A stretch of 6,454 nt of DNA from Planctomycetaceae bacterium (GTDB lineage: Bacteria > Planctomycetota > Planctomycetia > Pirellulales > Pirellulaceae). The position numbers were made by a program, and so were the translations under genes. The notes beneath the pieces were generated by a model that saw nothing but the letters and a program-made list of their open reading frames with translations, had not been told where the DNA came from and searched no databases. Every line of letters starts with the position of its first letter. Within the stretch, counting starts at the first letter, position 1. Location: the NCBI GenBank assembly GCA_012965455.1, contig DTSG01000583.1, positions 1 to 6,454 on the forward strand. Direction: 5' to 3'. Positions 4,517-6,454 of this stretch are shown here, in pieces.

Positions 4517-6454
4517 TTACCGTCCGGAGTCGAGGACGTTGGGTGCATAGACGTCGACAGTACCCGTTTCTATGGAATAGATGATTTTCCGAGCAGCAAC
4601 ATTCGGCACTGGTGACTTGTTGCGATTAATCCATAATTTAGCGTCGCCGCGGCCACCTTCCATGATTAGATTGTTCTTGGATTGCGAATAGGTAACTCGA
4701 TGTGCGAGGCCGACGTATTGTTGTGATTCAATATAAGTGTTACCGATGGCATTTAATACGATCGAGGGCGTGGAATTGGATGAGATGTTCGCGATGGACA
4801 ACTGATCACAGTTCAATTCAATTTGCGGTGCGCCAATTCCTGCGGTTGCATTGGGGTCGAGCTTAACGTTCCAATTATCGACTATGCCAAATAACGACTC
4901 GACATTGCCACTAAAGGTTAAATGTTGTTGCGTGATGTTTCCAGCTACACTCTTTTTGAAGGTGACATACAAACTCTGTAACGCACCTGTAGCATTGGCT
5001 TCTAATGCCATGCCAAGTGCCTTGCCGTTATTTCTAAATGTGGAGCGAATCCAGCCTCGACCAGTAGATTTTATCTCTCCGGACTTAGGGTAAAAGCTAA
5101 GATTGTTCGCTTGCATCTGATGAAACGCTTGTTGCAGCTTGTTCGCGTCGAGCACCCGGCTAGATATCGCCACTGCATTGCCACAACTGAGCATATACAA
5201 CTCGGCAGGATTTTTTTGTTCGGGTGAACTAAAATCGACACGTTTTGTTAAGTAACCACGGAGAACACCACAATCCAATGTTAAGTCAAACGTAGTTTTC
5301 TCGTCGGTAGTAAACTGACCCCGAGTTTTTACATTACCAAAAAGTTCTATTTGCGAACCATCAAAAGCCATTTGCTCTTGCCATGATATACGTCGAGTTT
5401 GAGTTGTTGTGACAGTATCGCGTGGGCTAAACGCAATTTCACCCGCGCCCTTGATCCACATGAGGTTCTGTCGTTGATTGAGACTAATTTGATTTCCGCT
5501 AATTTGAAATTCTTCGAAGGCGATCCATGCTGGCTGGCCACGATCGGAATTTCCTGTGAGTGTCATTTCGAACAAACCAGCAAGGTCTCTTTTTAAGCTG
5601 ACACTATTTCCATGCAATACGAAGGGAGACCGCCCACCTGGTGAACTTGAAACTTGACGCAGTACTAATTTGTCCTTAATCAAGGCTTCCTGCAAAATGT
5701 GTTTGCCGTCCTTTTGAGCTAATTGAATTTGAATCAAATCACCCTGTACAACATATTTAAGGCCGGTTTGCCCTGTGGCATTGTCATCATTAGTTGGCAG
5801 ACTTGGTGCGGGTGATGTCGTAGAATTTCCCGTGGCAGGTATTTTCTTACGCAGCCATACCTCGGCTCGCTGCGTGTTGGCTCGCAACTCAACTGTGTCG
5901 AGCAACACATCTCCCGACGCCAATATTCTAACGGGAGTAATTTTGTTTTTACTGGCTTGGTTGGTTGCTTGATTTGCGGAGTCCAACAATTCTACCAACC
6001 AAATATGGATACGGTCGCTGGCGATCTTACCAACGCCCGCAAGGTTGATCTCCGCTTTGCCCTCTAATGACAGCAGATGTTCATGTTCGAGTTTCTCGAG
6101 TGTGCAACTGCGATTCCAAGCCACGGTGATTGTATTTTTTGCCGAAGCGAGCTTTGTGGAATGAAATACACCAGCGCCCTTGGCGACAAACGCTCCTAAT
6201 TGCTTAGGGTCGGCGGCCATTTGATATTGAAAGCTGGCCACTTCAAATCGATGATTACCAATGCTGACTGTACTCTGCTGGGAATCTTCAATGGAAAACG
6301 TGCCCTTCACCATGTCAAAAGAAACGGTCTGTCCGCGGATGGTTAATTGTTGTTCCGGAGATTCTATTAAAAGCGGATTTCCGGTTGCCGTTAAGCTGTG
6401 GAAGGTAAAGACGTTTGTTGGTTGTAGTGCCGCGGGAATGGAGGGGTCGAGAGG
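4517..6454 (-). CDS. Large OstA/LptA-like periplasmic protein, 5' end beyond the right edge
   Basis: 645 residues plus TAA are visible. The frame stays open to the window edge, so the true start is outside; the internal ATG at 6311-6313 sits mid-strand (VSFD-MVKGTFSIE) with no ribosome site and is not the start. Short alternating beta strands recur, of the kind forming the beta-jellyroll/taco of LptA, LptC and LptD N-domains that carry lipopolysaccharide across the periplasm. In visible-fragment numbering, repeats lie near 18-55, 123-154 (LEGKAEINL), 176-201 (LASGDVLLDTVELRA), 278-340 (HGNSVSLKRDLAG, KGAGEIAF), 361-380 (DGSQIELFGNVKTRG), 452-469, and most convincingly 565-609, where NAIGNTYIES, AHRVTYSQSKNNLIMEGG and AKLWINR reproduce the OstA pattern of modified strand, tyrosine turn and product strand. 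A Ser/Thr/Asn/Pro-rich linker (206-231) splits it. Single-domain LptA is under 200 residues, so this is a multi-module relative. Which lipid or glycan it binds, if any, is not shown; the signal peptide would be off-window. Confidence 0.65.
   Translation of the reverse strand, partial: PLDPSIPAALQPTNVFTFHSLTATGNPLLIESPEQQLTIRGQTVSFDMVKGTFSIEDSQQSTVSIGNHRFEVASFQYQMAADPKQLGAFVAKGAGVFHSTKLASAKNTITVAWNRSCTLEKLEHEHLLSLEGKAEINLAGVGKIASDRIHIWLVELLDSANQATNQASKNKITPVRILASGDVLLDTVELRANTQRAEVWLRKKIPATGNSTTSPAPSLPTNDDNATGQTGLKYVVQGDLIQIQLAQKDGKHILQEALIKDKLVLRQVSSSPGGRSPFVLHGNSVSLKRDLAGLFEMTLTGNSDRGQPAWIAFEEFQISGNQISLNQRQNLMWIKGAGEIAFSPRDTVTTTQTRRISWQEQMAFDGSQIELFGNVKTRGQFTTDEKTTFDLTLDCGVLRGYLTKRVDFSSPEQKNPAELYMLSCGNAVAISSRVLDANKLQQAFHQMQANNLSFYPKSGEIKSTGRGWIRSTFRNNGKALGMALEANATGALQSLYVTFKKSVAGNITQQHLTFSGNVESLFGIVDNWNVKLDPNATAGIGAPQIELNCDQLSIANISSNSTPSIVLNAIGNTYIESQQYVGLAHRVTYSQSKNNLIMEGGRGDAKLWINRNKSPVPNVAARKIIYSIETGTVDVYAPNVLDSGR

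Noticed and set aside
6311..6313. ATG at 6311-6313 as the start of the OstA-like gene
   Set aside because: The frame is open for another 47 codons to the window edge. That stretch has the same beta-strand pattern (LTATGNPLLIES, QLTIRGQTVSFD), and no ribosome site precedes the ATG.

Overview
The window reads as chromosomal DNA of a Gram-negative-type bacterium, most likely a planctomycete of the Pirellula/Rhodopirellula kind. That assignment is inference. It rests on the family mix (a large OstA/LptA-like envelope protein, an hpt-led glycosyltransferase operon, a small planctomycete-style alpha/beta-hydrolase), balanced base composition, and weak or absent Shine-Dalgarno sequences at most starts. 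No mobile element, tRNA, rRNA or CRISPR array was seen.

Layout. (1) Positions 1-3522, all minus strand, form a probable four-gene operon transcribed right to left: hypoxanthine phosphoribosyltransferase (2983-3522, GTG start), a canonical GT4 glycosyltransferase (1746-2918), a diverged glycosyltransferase-like protein (654-1742), and an asparagine synthase that runs off the left edge (1-552, N-terminal glutaminase domain only). (2) Positions 3523-3691 are a divergent promoter region. It holds a 10-bp direct repeat with a 20-bp period, and two tiny overlapping ORFs leading into hpt. (3) Positions 3692-4429, plus strand, encode an esterase-like hydrolase. (4) A short convergent gap (4430-4516) separates it from a long minus-strand gene (4517-6454) that enters from the right edge. 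That gene encodes at least 645 residues of repeated beta-strand modules resembling OstA/LptA.

How the genes may work together (inference). Two glycosyltransferase-fold proteins plus an AsnB-type amidotransferase fit a surface-glycan pathway. AsnB paralogues inside glycan clusters can amidate sugar carboxylates instead of making free asparagine. hpt looks like a housekeeping purine-salvage gene at the head of the same transcript. The OstA-like protein points to lipid or lipopolysaccharide handling in the periplasm, but it is a separate transcription unit.

Most notable observations: the two glycosyltransferases are in the same reading frame, separated only by TAA-TCG-ATG; the second lacks the EX7E catalytic motif; the hpt/esterase divergent region has a helically phased repeat; asnB may have its own promoter with a palindrome in the spacer; and the OstA-like protein is very long. 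I see no clear evidence of a wholly new defence or mobile system here.
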